Assembly (NCBI GenBank): GCA_028752905.1
Contig: JAQNBH010000300.1
Span: 62,001-126,000 of the forward strand
Length of the DNA: 64,000 bases
Direction of reading: 5' to 3'
From: Cladorhizidae sp. MBARI D1340-BT2
Lineage: Eukaryota; Porifera; Demospongiae; Poecilosclerida; Cladorhizidae
How positions within the stretch are numbered: the stretch's first letter is position 1; each line of letters starts with the position of its first letter. Position numbers and translations under genes: made by a program. Shown here in pieces: positions 24,701 through 36,486 of the stretch. The notes under the pieces are model-generated. The model was not told the origin of the DNA, did not search any database, and saw only the letters and a program-made list of their open reading frames with translations.

Positions 24701-27700
24701 TAGAAAAACCTGCCCCAGAGAGTTGGTGCACACAATTAGAAAAGCCACCCCCAGAGAGTTGGTGCCCACAATTAGAAAAGCCTGCCCCAGAGAGTTGGTG
24801 CACACAATTAGAAAAGCCACCCCCAGAGAGTTGGTGCCCACAATTATAAAAGCCAGCCCCAGAGAGTTGGTGCCCACAATTAGAAAAGCCAGCCCCAGAG
24901 AGTTTGTGCCAACAATTAGAAAAGCCAGCTCCAGAGAGTTGGTGCCCACAATTAGAAAAACCAGCCCCAGAGAGTTGTTGCCCACAATTAGAAACGCCAA
25001 CCCCAGAGAGTTGGTGCCCACAATTAGAAAAGCCAGCTCCAGAGAGTTGGTGCCCACAATTGGAAAAGCCAGCCCCAGAGAGTTGGTGTCCACAATTAGA
25101 AAAGCCAGCCCCAGAGAGTTGGTGCCCACAATTAGAAAAGCCAGCTCCAGAGAGTTGGTGCCCACAATTAGAAAAGCCAGCTCCAGAGAGTTGGTGCCCA
25201 CAATTAGAAAAGCCAGCCCCAGAGAGATGGTGCCTACAATTAGAAAAGCCATCCCCAGAGAGTTGGTACCCATAATTAGAAAAGCCAACCCCAGAGAGTT
25301 GGTGCCCACAATTAGAAAAGCCTGCCCCAGAGAGTTGGTATCCATAATTAGAAAAGCCAGCCCAAGAGAGTTCGTGCCCGCAATTAGAAAAGCCAGCTCC
25401 AGAGAGATGGTGCCCACAATTAGAAAAGCCATCCCCAGAGAGTTGGTACCCATAATTAGAAATGCCAACCCCAGAGAGTTGGTGCCCACAATTAGAAAAG
25501 CCTGCCACAGAGAGTTGGTATCCATAATTAGAAAAGCCAGCCCCAGAGAGTTGGTGCCCACAATTAGAAAAGCCAGCTCCAGAGAGTTGGTGCCCACAAT
25601 TAGAAAAGCCAGCTCCAGAGAGTTGGTGCCCACAATTAGAAAAGCCAGCCCCAGAGAGATGGTGCCCACAATTAGAAAAGCCAGCCCCAGAGAGTTGGTG
25701 CCAACAATTAGAAAAGCCAGCTCCAGAGAGTTGGTGCCCACAATTAGAAAAACCAGCCCCAGAGAGATGGTACCCACAATTAGAAAAGCCAGCTCCAGAG
25801 AGTTGGTGCCCACAATTAGAACAACCAGCCCCAGAGAGATGGTGCCCACAATTAGAAAAGCCAGCCCCAGAGAGTTTGTGCCCACAATTAGAAAAGCCAT
25901 CCCCAGAGAGTTGGTACCCATAATTAGAAAAGCCAGCCCCAGAGAGTTGGTGCCCACAATTAGAAAAGCCTGCCCCAGAGAGTTGGTACCCACAATTAGA
26001 AAAGCAAGCCCCAGAGAGATGGTGCACGCAATTAGAAAAGCCATCATCAGTGAGTTGGTGTACACATTTAGAAAAGCCAGCCCCAGAGAGTTGGTGCCCA
26101 CAATTAGAAAAGCCAGCCCCAGAGAGTTGGTGCCAATAATTAGAAAAGCCTGCTCCAGAGAGTTGGTGCCCACAATTAGAAAAACCAGCCCCAGAGAGAT
26201 GGTACCCACAATTAGAAAAGCCAGCTCCAGAGAGTTGGTGCCCAAAATTAGAAAAAACCAGCCCCAGTGAGTTGTTGCCCACAATTAGAAAAGCAAGCCC
26301 CAGAGAGTTGGAGCCAACAATTAGAAAAGCCAGCTCCATAGAGTTTGTACTCACAATTAGAAAATCCCGCAATTAGAAAAGCTAGCCCCAGAGAGATGGT
26401 GCCCACAATTAGAAAAGCCAGCCCCAGAGAGTTGGTGCCCACAATTAGAAAAGCCAGCCCCAGAGAGTCGGTGCCCACAATTAGCAAAGCTAACATCAGA
26501 GAGTTGGTGCCCACAATTAGAAAAGCCATCCCCAGAGAGTTGGTGCCCACAGTTAGAAAAGCCAGCCCCAGAGAGTTGGTGACCACAATTAGAAAAGCCA
26601 GCCCCAGAGAGTTGGTGCCCACAATTAGAAAAGCCAACCCGAGAGAGTTGGTTCCTACAATTACAAAAGCCAGCCCCAGAGAGTTGGTGCCCACAATTAG
26701 AAAAGCCAGCCCTAGAGAGTTGGTGCACAATTAGAAAAGCCGGCCAAAGAGAGTTGGTTCCCACAATTAGAAAAGCCAGCCCCAGAGAGTTGGTGCCCAC
26801 AATTAGAAAAGCCAGCCCCAGAGGGTTTGTGCCCACAATTAGAAAAGCAAGCCCCAGAGAGTTGGTGCCCACAATTAGAAAAGCCAGCCCCAGAGAGTTG
26901 GTGCCAACAATTAGAAAAGCCAGCCCCAGAGAGTTTGTGCCCACAATTAGAAAAGCCAGCCCCAGAGAGTTGGTGACCACAATTAGAAAAGCCAGCCCCA
27001 TAGAGTTGGTGCCCACAATTAGAAAAGCCAGCCCCAGAGAGTTGGTGCCCACAATTAGAAAAGCCAGCCCCAGAGAGTTGGTGCCCACAATTAGAAAAGC
27101 CAGCCCCAGAGAGTTGGTGCCCACAATTAGAAAAGCTAGCCCCAGAGAGTTGGTGCCCACAATTAGAAAAGCCAGCCCCAGAGGGTTGGTGACCACAATT
27201 AGAAAAGCCAGCCCCAGAGAGTTTGTGCCCACAATTAGAAAAATCCAGCTCCAGAGAGTTGGTGCCCACAATTAGAAAAGCCAGCCCCAGAGAGTTGGTG
27301 CCCACAATTAGAAAATCCAGCCCCCAGAGAGTTGGTGCCCACAATTAGAAAATCCAGCCCCCAGAGAGTTGGCCCACAATTAGAAAAGCCAACCCCAGAG
27401 AGTTGGTGCCCACAATTAGAAAAGCCAGCCCCAGAGAGTTGGTGCCCACAATTAGAAAAGCCAGCCCCAGAGAGTTGGTGCCCACAATTAGAAAAGCCAG
27501 CCCCAGAGAGTTGGTGACCACAATTAGAAAAGCCAGCTCCAGAGAGTTGGTGCCCACAATTAGAAAAGCCAGCTCCAGAGAGTTTGTGCCCACAATTAGA
27601 AAAGCCAGCCCCAGAGAGTTGGTGCCCACAATTAGAAAAGCCAGCCCCAGAGAGTTGGTGCCCACAATTAGAAAAGCCAGCCCCAGAGAGTTGGTGCCCA

Positions 27701-28657
27701 CAATTAGAAAAGCCAGCCCCAGAGAGTTGGTGCCCACAATTAGAAAAGCCAGCCCCCGAGAGTTGGTGCCCACAATTAGAAAAGCCAGCCCAAGAGAGTT
27801 GGTGCCCACAATTAGAAAAGCCAGCCCCAGAGAGTTGGTGCCCACAATTAGAAAAGCCAGCCCCAGAGAGTTGGTGCCCACAATTAGAAAAGCCAGCCCC
27901 AGAGAGTTGTTGCCCACAATTAGAAAAGCCAGCCCCAGAGAGTTGGTGCACAATTAGAAAAGCCGGCCCCAGAGAGTTGGTGCCCACAATTAGAAAAGCC
28001 AGCCCCAGAGAGTTGGTGCCCACAATTAGAAAAGCCAGCCCCAGAGAGTTGGTGCGCACAATTAGAAAAACCAGCCCCAGAGAGTTGGTGCCCACAATTA
28101 GAAAAGCCAGCCCCAGAGAGTTGGTGCCCACAATTAGAAAAGCCAGCCCCAGAGAGTTGGTGCCCACAATTAGAAAAGCCAGCCCCAGAGAGTTGGTGCC
28201 CACAATTAGAAAAGCCAGCCCCAGAGAGTTGGTGCCCACAATTAGAAAAGCCAGCTCCAGAGAGTTGGTGCCCACAATTAGAAAAGCCATCCCCAGAGAG
28301 TTTGTGCCCACAATTAGAAAAGCAAGCCCCAGAGAGTTGGTGCCCACAATTAGAAAAGCCTGCCCCAGAAAAGCCAGCCCCATAGAGTTGGTGCCCACAA
28401 TTAGAAAAGCCAGCCCCAGAGAGTTGGTGCCCACAATTAGAAAAGCCAGCCCCAGAGAGTTGGTGCCCACAATTAGAAAAGCCAGCCCCAGAGAGTTGGT
28501 GCCCACAATTAGAAAAGCTAGCCCCAGAGAGTTGGTGCCCACAATTAGAAAAGCCAGCCCCAGAGGGTTGGTGACCACAATTAGAAAAGCCAGCCCCAGA
28601 GAGTTGGTGCCCACAATTAGAAAAATCCAGCCCCAGAGAGTTGGTGCCCACAATTAG
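18799..28657. repeat. Higher-order repeats inside the 36-bp array
   Basis: Variant patterns recur at fixed offsets. Landmarks at 18799, 19166, 19208, 19689, 19786 and 20038 reappear exactly 7,546 bp later (26345, 26712, 26754, 27235, 27332, 27584). A block of about 1.85 kb at 21883-23700 repeats 2,552 bp downstream (24435-26270). The 7.5-kb duplication therefore contains or flanks a smaller one. Other offsets in the array are 1,621 bp (11725 to 13346) and 5,633 bp (10464 to 16097). This hierarchy resembles higher-order satellite structure. Confidence 0.8.
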
Positions 28658-31600
28658 AAAAGCCAGCCCCAGAGAGTTGGTGCCCACAATTAGAAAAGCC
28701 AGCCCCCAGAGAGTTGGTCCACAATTAGAAAAGCCGGCCCCAGAGAGTTGGTGCCCACAATTAGAAAAGCCAGCCCCAGAGAGTTGGTGCCCACAATTAG
28801 AAAAGCCAGCCCCAGAGAGTTGGTGCCCACAATTAGAAAAGCCAGCCCCAGAGAGTTGGTGCCCACAATTAGAAAAGCCAGCCCCAGAGAGTTGGTGACC
28901 ACAATTAGAAAAGCCAGCTCCAGAGAGTCGGTGCCCACAATTAGAAAAGCCAGCCCCAGAGAGTTTGTGACCACAATTAGAAAAGCCAGCCCCAGAGAGT
29001 TGGTGCCCACAATTAGAAAAGCCAGCCCCAGAGAGTTGGTGCCCACAATTAGAAAAGCCAGCCCCATAGAGTTGGTGCCCACAATTAGAAAAGCCAGCCC
29101 CAGAGAGTTGGTGCCCACAATTAGAAAAGCCAGCCCCAGAGAGTTCGTGCCCACAATTAGAAAAGCCAGCCCCAGAGAGTTGGTGCCCACAATTAGAAAA
29201 GCCAGCCCCCGAGAGTTGGTGCCCACAATTAGAAAAGCCAGCCCAAGAGAGTTGGTGCCCACAATTAGAAAAGCCAGCCCCAGAGAGTTGGTGCCCACAA
29301 TTAGAAAAGCCAGCCCCAGAGAGTTGGTGCCCACAATTAGAAAAGCCAGCCTCAGAGAGTTGTTGCCCACAATTAGAAAAGCCAGCCCCAGAGAGTTGGT
29401 GCACAATTAGAAAAGCCGGCCCCAGAGAGTTGGTGCCCACAATTAGAAAAGCCAGCCCCAGAGAGTTGGTGCCCACAATTAGAAAAGCCAGCCCCAGAGA
29501 GTTGGTGCCCACAATTAGAAAAGCCAGCCCCAGAGAGTTGGTGCCCACAATTAGAAAAGCCAGCCCCAGAGAGTTGGTGCCCACAATTAGAAAAGCCAGC
29601 CCCAGAGAGTTGGTGCCCACAATTAGAAAAGCCAGCCCCAGAGAGTTGGTGCCCACAATTAGAAAAGCCAGCCCCAGAGAGTTGGTGCCCACAATTAGAA
29701 AAGCCAGCTCCAGAGAGTTGGTGCCCACAATTAGAAAAGCCATCCCCAGAGAGTTTGTGCCCACAATTAGAAAAGCAAGCCCCAGAGAGTTGGTGCCCAC
29801 AATTAGAAAAGCCTGCCCCAGAAAAGCCAGCCCCATAGAGTTGGTGCCCACAATTAGAAAAGCCAGCCCCAGAGAGTTGGTGCCCACAATTAGAAAAGCC
29901 AGCCCCAGAGAGTTGGTGCCCACAATTAGAAAAGCCAGCCCCAGAGAGTTGGTGCCCACAATTAGAAAAGCCAGCCCCAGAGAGTTGGTGCCCACAATTA
30001 GAAAAGCCAGCCCCAGAGAGTTGGTGCCCACAATTAGAAAAGCTAGCCCCAGAGAGTTGGTGCCCACAATTAGAAAAGCCAGCCCCAGAGGGTTGGTGAC
30101 CACAATTAGAAAAGCCAGCCCCAGAGAGTTGGTGCCCACAATTAGAAAAATCCAGCCCCAGAGAGTTGGTGCCCACAATTAGAAAAGCCAGACCCAGAGA
30201 GTTGGTGCCCACAATTAGAAAAGCCAGCCCCCAGAGAGTTGGTGCACAATTAGAAAAGCCGGCCCCAGAGAGTTGGTGCCCACAATTAGAAAAGCCAGCC
30301 CCAGAGAGTTGGTGCCCACAATTTGAAAAGCCAGCCCCAGAGAGTTGGTGCCCACAATTAGAAAAGCCAGCCCCAGAGAGTTGGTGCCCACAATTAGAAA
30401 AGCCAGCCCCAGAGAGTTGGTGACCACAATTAGAAAAGCCAGCTCCAGAGAGTTGGTGCCCACAATTAGAAAAGCCAGCCCCAGAGAGTTTGTGCCCACA
30501 ATTAGAAAATCCAGCCCCAGAGAGTTGGTGCCCACAATTAGAAAAGCCAGCCCCAGAGAGTTGGTGCCCACAATTAGAAAAGCCAGCCCCAGAGAGTTGG
30601 TGCCCACAATTAGAAAAGCCAGCCCCAGAGAGTTGGTGCCCACAATTAGAAAAGCCAGCCCCAGAGAGTTGGTGCCCACAATTAGAAAAGCCAGCCCCAG
30701 AGAGTTGGTGCCCACAATTAGAAAAGCCAGCCCCCGAGAGTTGGTGCCCACAATTAGAAAAGCCAGCCCCAGAGAGTTGGTGCCCACAATTAGAAAAGCC
30801 AGCCCCAGAGAGTTGGTGCCCACAATTAGAAAAGCCAGCCCCAGAGAGTTGTTGCCCACAATTAGAAAAGCCAGCCCCAGAGAGTTGGTGCACAATTAGA
30901 AAAGCCGGCCCCAGAGAGTTGGTGCCCACAATTAGAAAAGCCAGCCCCAGAGAGTTGGTGCCCACAATTAGAAAAGCCAGCCCCAGAGAGTTGGTGCCCA
31001 CAATTAGAAAAGCCAGCCCCAGAGAGTTGGTGCCCACAATTAGAAAAGCCAGCCCCAGAGAGTTGGTGCCCACAATTAGAAAAGCCAGCCCCAGAGAGTT
31101 GGTGCCCACAATTAGAAAAGCCAGCCCCAGAGAGTTGGTGCCCACAATTAGAAAAGCCAGCCCCAGAGAGTTGGTGCCCACAATTAGAAAAGCCAGCTCC
31201 AGAGAGTTGGTGCCCACAATTAGAAAAGCCATCCCCAGAGAGTTTGTGCCCACAATTAGAAAAGCAAGCCCCAGAGAGTTGGTGCCCACAATTAGAAAAG
31301 CCTGCCCCAGAAAAGCCAGCCCCATAGAGTTGGTGCCCACAATTAGAAAAGCCAGCCCCAGAGAGTTGGTGCCCACAATTAGAAAAGCCAGCCCCAGAGA
31401 GTTGGTGCCCACAATTAGAAAAGCCAGCCCCAGAGAGTTGGTGCCCACAATTAGAAAAGCTAGCCCCAGAGAGTTGGTGCCCACAATTAGAAAAGCCAGC
31501 CCCAGAGGGTTGGTGACCACAATTAGAAAAGCCAGCCCCAGAGAGTTGGTGCCCACAATTAGAAAAATCCAGCCCCAGAGAGTTGGTGCCCACAATTAGA

Positions 31601-32271
31601 AAAGCCAGCCCCAGAGAGTTGGTGCCCACAATTAGAAAAGCCAGCCCCCAGAGAGTTGGTGCACAATTAGAAAAGCCGGCCCCAGAGAGTTGGTGCCCAC
31701 AATTAGAAAAGCCAGCCCCAGAGAGTTGGTGCCCACAATTAGAAAAGCCAGCCCCAGAGAGTTGGTGCCCACAATTAGAAAAGCCAGCCCCAGAGAGTTG
31801 GTGCCCACAATTAGAAAAGCCAGCCCCAGAGAGTTGGTGACCACAATTAGAAAAGCCAGCTCCAGAGAGTTGGTGCCCACAATTAGAAAAGCCAGCCCCA
31901 GAGAGTTTGTGCCCACAATTAGAAAAGCCAGCCCCAGAGAGTTGGTGCCCACAATTAGAAAAGCCAGCCCAAGAGAGTTGGTGCCCACAATTAGAAAAGC
32001 CAGCCCCAGAGAGTTGGTGCCCACAATTAGAAAAGCCAGCCCCAGAGAGTTGGTGCCCACGATTAGAAAAGCCAGCCCCAGAGAGTTGGTGCCCACAATT
32101 AGAAAAGCCAGCCCCCAGAGAGTTGGTGCACAATTAGAAAAGCCGGCCCCAGAGAGTTGGTGCCCACAATTAGAAAAGCCAGCCCCAGAGAGTTGGTGCC
32201 CACAATTAGAAAAGCCAGCCCCAGAGAGTTGGTGCCCACAATTAGAAAAGCCAGCCCCAGAGAGTTGGTGA
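28641..32271. repeat. Third-level block repeats of about 1.4-1.5 kb
   Basis: The junction landmark with GCCAGCCCCCAGAG followed by a short unit and GCCGGCC recurs at about 28700, 30230, 31650 and 32110. The first steps are 1,525 and 1,417 bp, which differ by 108 bp, exactly three 36-bp units. The copies are therefore successive block duplications with small unit-number changes. This is the most homogeneous part of the array, which suggests the most recent expansion. Confidence 0.75.
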
Positions 32272-32466
32272 CCACAATTAGAAAAGCCAGCTCCAGAGAG
32301 TTGGTGCCCACAATTAGAAAAGCCAGCCCCAGAGAGTTTGTGCCCACAATTAGAAAAGCCAGCCCCAGAGAGTTGGTGCCCACAATTAGAAAAGCCAGCC
32401 CCAGAGAGTTGGTGCCCACAATTAGAAAAGCCAGCCCCAGAGAGTTGGTGCCCACGATTAGAAAAG

Positions 32467-32650
32467 CCACATGTCCACCATCATATAGTGTGTCTTCTTG
32501 CAACATCAACACTCACTTCAATAGCCATGGAGACAAAGGCAGCCAGGAAGGAGAGGGAGGATGCTCTCAAGATCCTCACAGGACACACCTATGCATGTAG
32601 TAGCAAGACATCTGACATCAGTGTCCTGACCTGAGGCAGCTCCTCCAGCT

Positions 32651-32684
<34 letters not shown>

Positions 32685-33393
32685 TGGTGGAGGTGACGGG
32701 CAGAGTGCAGATTAGTAGATGTTCCATAAGTGCTGAAATGTTGCCATGGAAACTAGAAACTCCCACAGAAAGTTCCTCCTCACATTGTAAATGTGCAGCA
32801 CTTTTGGTAGTCGTGAGGAAATTGACAAACACGCCCCCTTGGTCTGCCCCTGCCCCAGTCAACTGTGAACAGAGGTCATCTCACAGAGCAGCCCCTCTGA
32901 CCTCTGAACTGCTGTGGTTCAGAGGTCAATGGTGGAGGGCCATGAGTTGACAGAGTCCCAGCGAGGACTCGAGCAGAGAAGATGACACACCTCTACAATA
33001 GGAAGAACTTTAACCTATAAAGACCTCTCACATATGTACATAAACACCTCACCACATGCACATACCCCCCACCTGCACACTGCGTGTGTCATACTAGAGT
33101 GGGGAGGGAGAGATGCTATCCTGACAGAAATCCCCACGCACCTAACTAGGTTGCCGAGTTCTTCACAAAGGAAGTGTCACTTATGTATTACTGGTCCCTT
33201 CTATATGACTAAATATTGCACACACCCACATGTCCAAGTCTCCTGGAGCACACCTCACACCTGGTGTGACCTCCACCCCCACAAAATCAATGGGTAGCGG
33301 CTTCCCACAACATCTGACACACTAAATATTACCCCTCAGCTAAACCCAGTGTGAACTTTAGCACACATGCACACACTGATGATGTTTTAAGGG
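32467..33393. other. Non-coding upstream flank of the NLR gene
   Basis: Single-copy DNA with no supported gene. It holds a (GT)n microsatellite at 32654-32683 and a cluster of AGGTCA half-sites at 32871-32928. ORFs here are short or begin inside the 36-bp array. Confidence 0.6.
32871..32928. promoter_or_regulatory. Cluster of three AGGTCA half-sites with a perfect 12-bp inverted repeat
   Basis: AGAGGTCA lies at 32871-32878. TGACCTCTGAAC (32898-32909) and GTTCAGAGGTCA (32917-32928) form a perfect 12-bp inverted repeat with a 7-bp spacer. AGGTCA is the half-site bound by nuclear receptors, and three copies within 58 bp are more than expected by chance. The cluster lies about 600 bp upstream of the predicted NLR TATA box. 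Binding and function are inferred; it could be a chance hairpin. Confidence 0.35.
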
Positions 33394-33530
33394 TGAGTCA
33401 TATTTAGAGCTCCTACATGCTCGTTAAAGTAGTTTTGTGGGTGGCCAAATATGTGGGGAGGGAGGGAGCACACCACATGGCCCTAATTAGTGCTAGACAG
33501 GAAGTGAGTAGTCCTAGCTCAAGTATAAAG
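33394..33530 (+). promoter_or_regulatory. Predicted core promoter of the NLR gene
   Basis: In order: a perfect AP-1 site TGAGTCA (33394-33400), a CCAAATATG box (about 33444-33452), the G-rich run GGGGAGGGAGGGAG (about 33455-33468), CTAATTA (about 33483-33489) and a TATA box TATAAAG (33524-33530). Transcription would begin about 30 bp further on, near 33555. No ATG occurs between the TATA box and the predicted splice donor at 33686, which fits a non-coding first exon. An AP-1 site would suit an inducible immune gene, but that is inference. Confidence 0.5.
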
Positions 33531-33554
33531 GGCCACGCCTGTAGCCCTGAGGTC

Positions 33555-33685
33555 TGAACTCTTGCTCATCTACTATATAGCTCTCAAACTCTGTGATCTA
33601 GCAGCTCATTGCCACTACCCAGCTCTGTACTCTCACCTGCAGTGGGAGAACTCTGAAGTTATCTAAGGAACCTTTACTAGCAAAA
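33555..33685 (+). other. Predicted non-coding exon 1 (5' UTR) of the NLR gene
   Basis: The segment from about 30 bp after TATAAAG to the first donor-like GTGAGT at 33686 has no ATG. It ends AGCAAAA immediately before GTGAGTGAGTG. Joined to the exon at 36487 it would place the ATG directly after the junction. The exact 5' end is unknown. Only the downstream exon is certain; this exon is a prediction from signal order. Confidence 0.45.
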
Positions 33686-36486
33686 GTGAGTGAGTGTTGT
33701 TGTGTTATCTATTATTAAAGGAGCCTACAGTGAGTGTTGTTGTGTTATCTATTATTAAAGGAGCCTACAGTGAGTGTTGTTGTGTTATCTATTATTAAAG
33801 GAGTCTACAGTGAGTGTTGTTGTGTTATCTATTATTAAAGGAGTCTACAGTGAGTGTTGTTGTGTTATCTATTATTAAAGGAGTCTACAGTGAGTGTTGT
33901 TGTGTTATCTATTATTAAAGGAGCCTACAGTGAGTGTTGTTGTGTTATCTATTATTAAAGGAGTCTACAGTGAGTGTTGTTGTGTTATCTATTATTAAAG
34001 GAGTCTACAGTGAGTGTTGTTGTGTTATCTATTATTAAAGGAGTCTACAGTGAGTGTTGTTGTGTTATCTATTATTAAAGGAGTCTACAGTGAGTGTTGT
34101 TGTGTTATCTATTATTAAAGGAGTCTACAGTGAGTGTTGTTGTGTTATCTATTATTAAAGGAGTCTACAGTGAGTGTTGTTGTGTTATCTATTATTAAAG
34201 GAGCCTACAGTGAGTGTTGTTGTGTTATCTATTATTAAAGGAGCCTACAGTGAGTGTTGTTGTGTTATCTATTATTAAAGGAGTCTACAGTGAGTGTTGT
34301 TGTGTTATCTATTATTAAAGGAGCCTACAGTGAGTGTTGTTGTGTTATCTATTATTAAAGGAGTCTACAGTGAGTGTTGTTTGTTATCTATTATTAAAGG
34401 AGTCTACAGTGAGTGTTGTTGTGTTATCTATTATTAAAGGAGTCTACAGTGAGAGTTGTTGTGTTATCTATTATTAAAGGAGCCTACAGTGAGTGTTGTT
34501 GTGTTATCTATTATTAAAGGAGTCTACAGTGAGTGTTTTGTGTTATCTATTATTAAAGGAGCCTACAGTGAGTGTTGTTGTGTTGTCTATTATTAAAGGA
34601 GCCTACAGTGAGTGTTGTTGTGTTATCTATTATTAAAGGAGCCTACAGTGAGTGTTGTTGTGTTATCTATTATTAAAGGAGCCTACAGTGAGTGTTGTTG
34701 TGTTATCTATTATTAAAGGAGCCTACAGTGAGTGTTGTTGTGTTATCTATTATTAAAGGAGTCTACAGTGAGTGTTGTTGTGTTTTCTATTATTAAAGGA
34801 GTCTACAGTGAGTGTTGTTGTGTTATCTATTATTAAAGGAGCCTACAGTGAGTGTTGTTGTGTTATCTATTATTAAAGGAGTCTACAGTGAGTGTTGTTG
34901 TGTTATCTATTATTAAAGGAGTCTACAGTGAGTGTTGTTGTGTTATCTATTATTAAAGGGGCCTACAGTGAGTGTTGTTGTGTTATCTATTATTAAAGGA
35001 GCCTACAGTGAGTGTTGTTGTGTTATCTATTATTAAAGGAGCCTACAGTGAGTGTTGTTGTGTTATCTATTATTAAAGGAGTCTACAGTGAGTGTTGTTG
35101 TGTTATCTATTATTAAAGGAGTCTACAGTGAGTGTTGTTGTGTTATCTATTATTAAAGGAGCCTACAGTGAGTGTTGTTGTGTTATCTATTATTAAAAGA
35201 GTCTACATTGAGTGATGTTGTGTTATCTATTATTAAAGGAGCCTACAGTGAGTGTTGTTGTGTTATCTATTATTAAAGGAGCCTACAGTGAGTGTTGTTG
35301 TGTTATCTATTATTAAAGGAGTCTACAGTGAGTGTTGTTGTGTTATCTATTATTAAAGGAGCCTACAGTGAGTGTTGTTGTGTTATCTATTATTAAAGGA
35401 GTCTACAGTGAGTGTTGTTGTGTTATCTATTATTAAAGGAGCCTACAGTGAGTGTTGTTGTGTTATCTATTATTAAAGGAGCCTACAGTGAGTGTTGTTG
35501 TGTTATCTATTATTAAAGGAGTCTACAGTGAGTGTTGTTGTGTTATCTATTATTAAAGGAGTCTACAGTGAGTGTTGTTGTGTTATCTATTATTAAAGGA
35601 GCCTACAGTGAGTGTTGTTGTGTTATCTATTATTAAAGGAGTCTATAGTGAGTGTTGTTGTGTTATCTATTATTAAAGGAGCCTACAGTGAGTGTTGTTG
35701 TGTTATCTATTATTAAAGGAGCCTACAGTGAGTGTTGTTGTGTTATCTATTATTAAAGGAGTCTACAGTGAGTGTTGTTGTGTTATCTATTATTAAAGGA
35801 GTCTACAGTGAGTGTTGTTGTGTTATCTATTATTAAAGGAGCCTACAGTGAGTGTTGTTGTGTTATCTATTATTAAAGGAGCCTACAGTGAGTGTTGTTG
35901 TGTTATCTATTATTAAAGGAGCCTACAGTGAGTGTTGTTGTGTTATCTATTATTAAAGGAGCCTACAGTGAGTGTTGTTGTGTTATCTATTATTAAAGGG
36001 GCCGACAGTGAGTGTTGTTGTGTTATCTATTATTAAAGGAGTCTACAGTGAGTGTTGTTGTGTTATATATTATTAAAGGAGTCTACAGTGAGTGTTGTTA
36101 TGTTATCTATTATTAAAGGAGTCTACAGTGAGTGTTGTTGTGTTATCTATTATTAAAGGAGTCTACAGTGAGTGTTGTTGTGTTATCTATTATTAAAGGA
36201 GCCTACAGTGAGTGTTGTTGTGTTATCTATTATTAAAGGAGTCTACAGTGAGTGTTGTTGTGTTATCTATTATTAAAGGAGCCTACAGTGAGTGTTGTTG
36301 TATTAAAGGAGTCTACAGTGAGTGTTGTTGTGTTATCTATTATTAAAGGAGTCTACAGTGAGTGTTGTTGTGTTATCTATTATTAAAGGAGTCTACAGTG
36401 AGTGTTGTTGTGTTATCTATTATTAAAGGGGTCTACATCATCTCCCTGATTTTATCCTCCCTCCTCCTCTCTCCCTCTCTTTGAAG
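33686..36486 (+). other. Predicted intron 1 of the NLR gene, 2.8 kb
   Basis: The donor is GTGAGT at 33686-33691. The acceptor is strong: a long pyrimidine tract (about 36450-36482) ends TTTGAAG, with AG at 36485-36486 directly before the ATG. A CTGAT branch-point candidate has its A at 36449, 37 bases from the AG. Nearly the whole interior is the 40-bp minisatellite. If the gene were intronless, transcription would have to start within or after the array; no TATA box is seen there. Confidence 0.5.
33690..36437. repeat. 40-bp minisatellite, about 69 copies, each with a splice-donor-like GTGAGT
   Basis: The unit contains CTACAGTGAGTGTTGTTGTG then TTATCTATTATTAAAGGAGT, with a C/T variant in GAGCCTAC or GAGTCTAC. 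Copies are very uniform, with rare indels (near 34379, 34537 and 36300). Every copy carries ACA|GTGAGT, matching the GTRAGT donor consensus, so the array looks like serial duplication of the 5' end of the intron. Confidence 0.95.

Larger units (their letters stand above)
8396..32466. repeat. Minisatellite of about 24 kb with a 36-bp unit
   Basis: Roughly 670 head-to-tail copies of a 36-bp unit that starts ATTAGAAAAGCCAGCC, continues CCAGAGAG and ends TTGGTGCCCACA. Point variants recur: CCAGCTCC, CCAACCCC, CATCCCC, TTTGTG, GGTACCCATA and CGTGCCCGCA. Length variants mark internal junctions, for example GTTGGTGCACAATT (2 bp shorter) and GCCAGCCCCCAGAG (1 bp longer). The unit is 12 codons long and stop-free in two forward and two reverse frames, so ORFs of 350-1,077 codons appear on both strands at once. 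All are low-complexity translations of the repeat and none is called a gene. The array ends at CCACATGTCC near 32466. Confidence 0.97.

Noticed and set aside
8351..32271. ORFs of 350-1,077 codons on both strands in the 36-bp array
   Set aside because: They are simultaneous in four frames, low in complexity, and start and stop only at unit variants. No unique protein sequence, promoter or domain is attached.
36481..36486. TTG upstream of the NLR ATG as start codon
   Set aside because: These bases form the TTGAAG end of a strong splice acceptor; the ATG at 36487 is the plausible start.
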